Origin: an uncultured Caryophanales bacterium
GTDB lineage: Bacteria > Bacillota_I > Bacilli_A > RFN20 > CAG-826
Direction of reading: 5' to 3'
DNA length: 64,000 nucleotides
Assembly (NCBI GenBank): GCA_946414655.1
Contig: CAMKPL010000001.1
Location: 173,081-237,080 of the forward strand
The translations under genes and the position numbers were made by a program. Positions 61,529 through 64,000 of the stretch are shown here, piece by piece. How positions within the stretch are numbered: the stretch's first letter is position 1; every line of letters begins with the position of its first letter. Below the pieces are notes generated by a model. That model saw only the letters and a list, made by a program, of their open reading frames with translations, searched no databases and was not told where the DNA came from.

Positions 61529-64000
61529 ATGAAAGAGAACAAAGACATCGAAAACGTAAGCGATATTGATGAAAGACACTTTCCGATTGATTTAGAAAAT
61601 GGTTTAACCTCTGAACAGGTTCAGCAAAGAGTTGAAGAGGGGCTTGTTAACCGCATCCCCAAACACGTTTCTAAGTCATATTGGCGAATTCTTCTGGATA
61701 ACGTCTTAAACTTTTTTAACGTTTTATTGTTTGCTCTGTCTGCGGTAATGATTTATGCCGAAATTAAAATTACTGCTTTCGGATTTCTATTTATATTAAT
61801 TCTTAATATTATTATCGGTTTATACCAAGATATTCACGCCCGTCACCTTGTTGATAAATTGCGTGTTGTTTCTTATCCGGTCGTTAAAGTTATTAGAGAC
61901 GGAAAAGTTATTTCTATTCCAGCGAACCAACTAGTTTTATCAGATATCGTTAAGATTGATTTAGGCGACCAAATTGTTTGTGATGGAACAGTTTTATCTG
62001 GAACTGCTGAAGTAAATGAGTCCATGCTAACTGGTGAATCAGTTGGCGTTAATAAAGGTAATGGAACCAAAATTTATTCAGGATCATATGTCATTTCAGG
62101 GCACTGTTTATATCGTGTTGAAAAATTAGGAAAAGAGAATTACGCCGAAAAACTCCAAACAAAAGCTCGAGAATTTAAACGTGCTAAATCTGAGATTTTA
62201 AACACACTACACTATATTTTCCGAATCATCTCAGTCATCGTTATTGTTCTTGGTGGTGCTTTATGGATTTCTGTTATTTCCAAAGGAAACTTAGAGATAC
62301 CTCCAGAAATGGAAGGATCACAATTCCAGAAAACAGTACAGGCTATTTCTGGATCAATGGTTGCGATGATTCCTACTGGAATGTATCTTTTAACGTCGAT
62401 GACGTTAGCAATTGGTGTTATTCGCTTAGCGCATCATCGCGTACTTGTCCAATCGATGTACTCCATCGAAATGTTGGCCCGTTGTAATGTTCTTTGTTTA
62501 GACAAAACAGGAACAATTACTGATGGAACCATGAACGTTAAAGAAATGGTTACATTAAGTAAAACAAGTGAAGAAGAAATAAAATCAATGCTTCATACTC
62601 TAGTTGACGCGACTAGTGATAATAACGCGACAGCAAACGCGATCTTAATTTCCTATTCGGATGCAAAAGTAATGGATTGTTATGGTGAAATTCCGTTCAA
62701 TTCTGAAAGAAAATATTCCAGTGTTTTCCTTTCTGATGGACGAAATATCGTTCTTGGAGCACGCGAGTTCCTTGGATGCGAAGATGAAGACATTATTAAG
62801 AAATGTTTAGAATTCGAACGACAAGGTTTAAGAGTGCTTTTAGTTGGTGAAACAAAGCATGCGGTTTCTGTTGAGAAAGAATTACCAAAACTCAAGTTTT
62901 TGGCAATTCTCGTGATCGAAGATCACATTAGAGAAGATGCTTATGAAATTGTTAAATGGTTTAACGAAAACGATGTCAGCTTGTGTGTCATTTCCGGCGA
63001 TAACCCAATCAGCGTAAGTCAAATTGCCAAACGCGTTGGTATAAAAGATGCTCAAAAGTTTATTTCGTTAGACGGCATGTCCTTAGACGACGTTCGTTTA
63101 ATCGCTAATAAATATACCGTTTTCGGAAGAGTTTCTCCGGAACAAAAACAAGTTATCGTCGAAACGCTTCAAGATTCTGGACAAACCGTTGCTATGACCG
63201 GCGATGGTGTTAATGACATTCTTGCACTTAAGGTCGCTGATTGTTCTATTGCTATGGCATCAGGAACAGACGCAACCAAAAATACTGCTCATCTTGTCGC
63301 TTTAGATTCCAATTTTGGTTCTCTACCTAAGGTAGTTGCCGAAGGACGCCGTGTTATTAACAACCTTCAAAGAACATGCACGTTGTTCCTAACAAAAACA
63401 ATTTTTGCTGTGTTTATGACTTTGATTTTCTTTATTGTTGGTTTGGTAAAGATTACTGACAAAAACTTTATTGACTATCCATTTATTGTTAACTCGATGT
63501 ACCTTTGGGAAATATTAACAATTGGTATTGGATCGTTCTTCTTATCGATTCAACCAAACGAAGAGAGATTAAAGTCTTCATTTATTTTAAACATTTTAAA
63601 AAGAACAATTCCTGCTGGATTAGTTCAAATTATTATTCCTCTAACGTTCTTCTTGATAAATCTTTCTGATCCAACTATTTTTGGATCCGAAACGATTGAA
63701 GGCTACTATGTCGCTATCACAATGGGCATTATTGGATTTAGTTTTGGAAGTATAGTTATCTTTATTAGAACATGTTATCCATTTGATAAATATCGCCTTG
63801 GTCTAGTAATTACAATTGTTATTTTATTTGTGGCAGCAATTCTTATTGATAAGTTTGTTTTCTATGACAACAACTTGATAAAAACGGCTACCAACGTTCC
63901 GGGATCACATTCGTTATTTACAATCGAATATAACTACATCACAAGCGAGAATTGGTGGATCCTATTCTTGGTTTGTGTATTATCAGTACCATTATTATTC
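61529..64000 (+). CDS. P-type ATPase, CtpE-like cation pump (3' end cut by window)
   Basis: 824 residues are visible without a stop, so the gene is missing from the ORF track. Features in order: the N-terminal segment GLTSEQVQQRVEEGLVNRI; the actuator motif MLTGESV; the TM4 ion site GSMVAMIPTGMYLLTSM; the phosphorylation loop CLDKTGTITDG; the hinge MTGDGVNDILALK; then several C-terminal membrane segments. TM4 reads IPTG instead of the IPEG of classical calcium pumps. This and the overall plan resemble CtpE/YfgQ-type pumps; CtpE has been linked to calcium uptake. The ion is uncertain. AAGGATC precedes the ATG. Confidence 0.9.
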   Translation, partial: MKENKDIENVSDIDERHFPIDLENGLTSEQVQQRVEEGLVNRIPKHVSKSYWRILLDNVLNFFNVLLFALSAVMIYAEIKITAFGFLFILILNIIIGLYQDIHARHLVDKLRVVSYPVVKVIRDGKVISIPANQLVLSDIVKIDLGDQIVCDGTVLSGTAEVNESMLTGESVGVNKGNGTKIYSGSYVISGHCLYRVEKLGKENYAEKLQTKAREFKRAKSEILNTLHYIFRIISVIVIVLGGALWISVISKGNLEIPPEMEGSQFQKTVQAISGSMVAMIPTGMYLLTSMTLAIGVIRLAHHRVLVQSMYSIEMLARCNVLCLDKTGTITDGTMNVKEMVTLSKTSEEEIKSMLHTLVDATSDNNATANAILISYSDAKVMDCYGEIPFNSERKYSSVFLSDGRNIVLGAREFLGCEDEDIIKKCLEFERQGLRVLLVGETKHAVSVEKELPKLKFLAILVIEDHIREDAYEIVKWFNENDVSLCVISGDNPISVSQIAKRVGIKDAQKFISLDGMSLDDVRLIANKYTVFGRVSPEQKQVIVETLQDSGQTVAMTGDGVNDILALKVADCSIAMASGTDATKNTAHLVALDSNFGSLPKVVAEGRRVINNLQRTCTLFLTKTIFAVFMTLIFFIVGLVKITDKNFIDYPFIVNSMYLWEILTIGIGSFFLSIQPNEERLKSSFILNILKRTIPAGLVQIIIPLTFFLINLSDPTIFGSETIEGYYVAITMGIIGFSFGSIVIFIRTCYPFDKYRLGLVITIVILFVAAILIDKFVFYDNNLIKTATNVPGSHSLFTIEYNYITSENWWILFLVCVLSVPLLF

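Noticed and set aside
1-64000. CRISPR arrays, insertion sequences, prophage, tRNA or rRNA genes
   Set aside because: No direct-repeat arrays, transposases, integrases, or tRNA-like T-arm sequences other than the tmRNA were seen on either strand.
1-64000. Mollicute genetic code (UGA = Trp)
   Set aside because: All housekeeping proteins are full length under the standard code and UGA is used as a stop, for example in walJ and at the ATGA overlaps.

Overview
The window is a gene-dense, low-GC stretch of a bacterial chromosome centred on the replication origin. The order rpmH-rnpA-yidC-jag-mnmE on one side and dnaA-dnaN-yaaA-recF-gyrB-gyrA-serS on the other is the classical Firmicutes origin arrangement. 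Every long ORF reads through with UGA as a stop, so this is not a UGA=Trp mollicute. Low GC, the TPP riboswitch-ThiT pair, pyruvate phosphate dikinase, a flavodiiron-rubredoxin protein and lipoprotein-type YidC suggest a host-associated, anaerobic member of the Bacilli/Erysipelotrichia-Mollicutes neighbourhood. The exact order cannot be fixed from sequence alone.

Left arm (1-50.4 kb; most genes on the minus strand, i.e. moving away from the origin). From the left edge: a tsaE-tsaB-rimI-tsaD operon for tRNA t6A; a ferredoxin-NADP reductase; an NtdP-like phosphatase with a membrane protein; a thiamine transporter under a TPP riboswitch; ung; a small polysaccharide locus (three GT4-type glycosyltransferases, a Wzx flippase, a TupA-like ATP-grasp protein, a lipoprotein, a Wzy-like polymerase); rlmH; tmRNA; then walJ, dnaB, rplI, gdpP. 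Next come flavodiiron protein plus flavodoxin, a GT2/GT-C pair for lipid-linked sugar transfer, rpsF-ssb-rpsR, lysS, dusB, ftsH, tilS, mfd, pth. A divergent PopT(DUF368)-TetR pair, an FGGY kinase facing away from ppdK across a palindromic operator, and ispE-ksgA-rnmV-tatD-mnmE-jag-yidC-rnpA-rpmH complete the arm.

Origin (50.48-50.92 kb, plus the dnaA-dnaN gap): AT-rich DNA with DnaA boxes. Right arm (50.9-64 kb, all plus strand): dnaA, dnaN, yaaA, recF, gyrB, gyrA, serS, the SRP RNA, tadA and a P-type ATPase cut by the window edge. No tRNA, rRNA, CRISPR array, insertion sequence or prophage was seen.

Signals I consider most worth following: (1) a dispersed 9-mer TTRCAGGNG found 17 times where base composition predicts about two, often followed by a T-run; (2) about ten operon-leading genes whose -10 box lies only 5-9 bases before the ATG and which lack a Shine-Dalgarno, implying leaderless mRNAs; (3) non-canonical residues at three quinolone-contact positions of GyrA and GyrB; (4) mfd apparently starting at CTG, missed by the ORF track; (5) YidC and ThiT with large N-terminal additions; (6) an 85-residue protein made of four 16-residue repeats.
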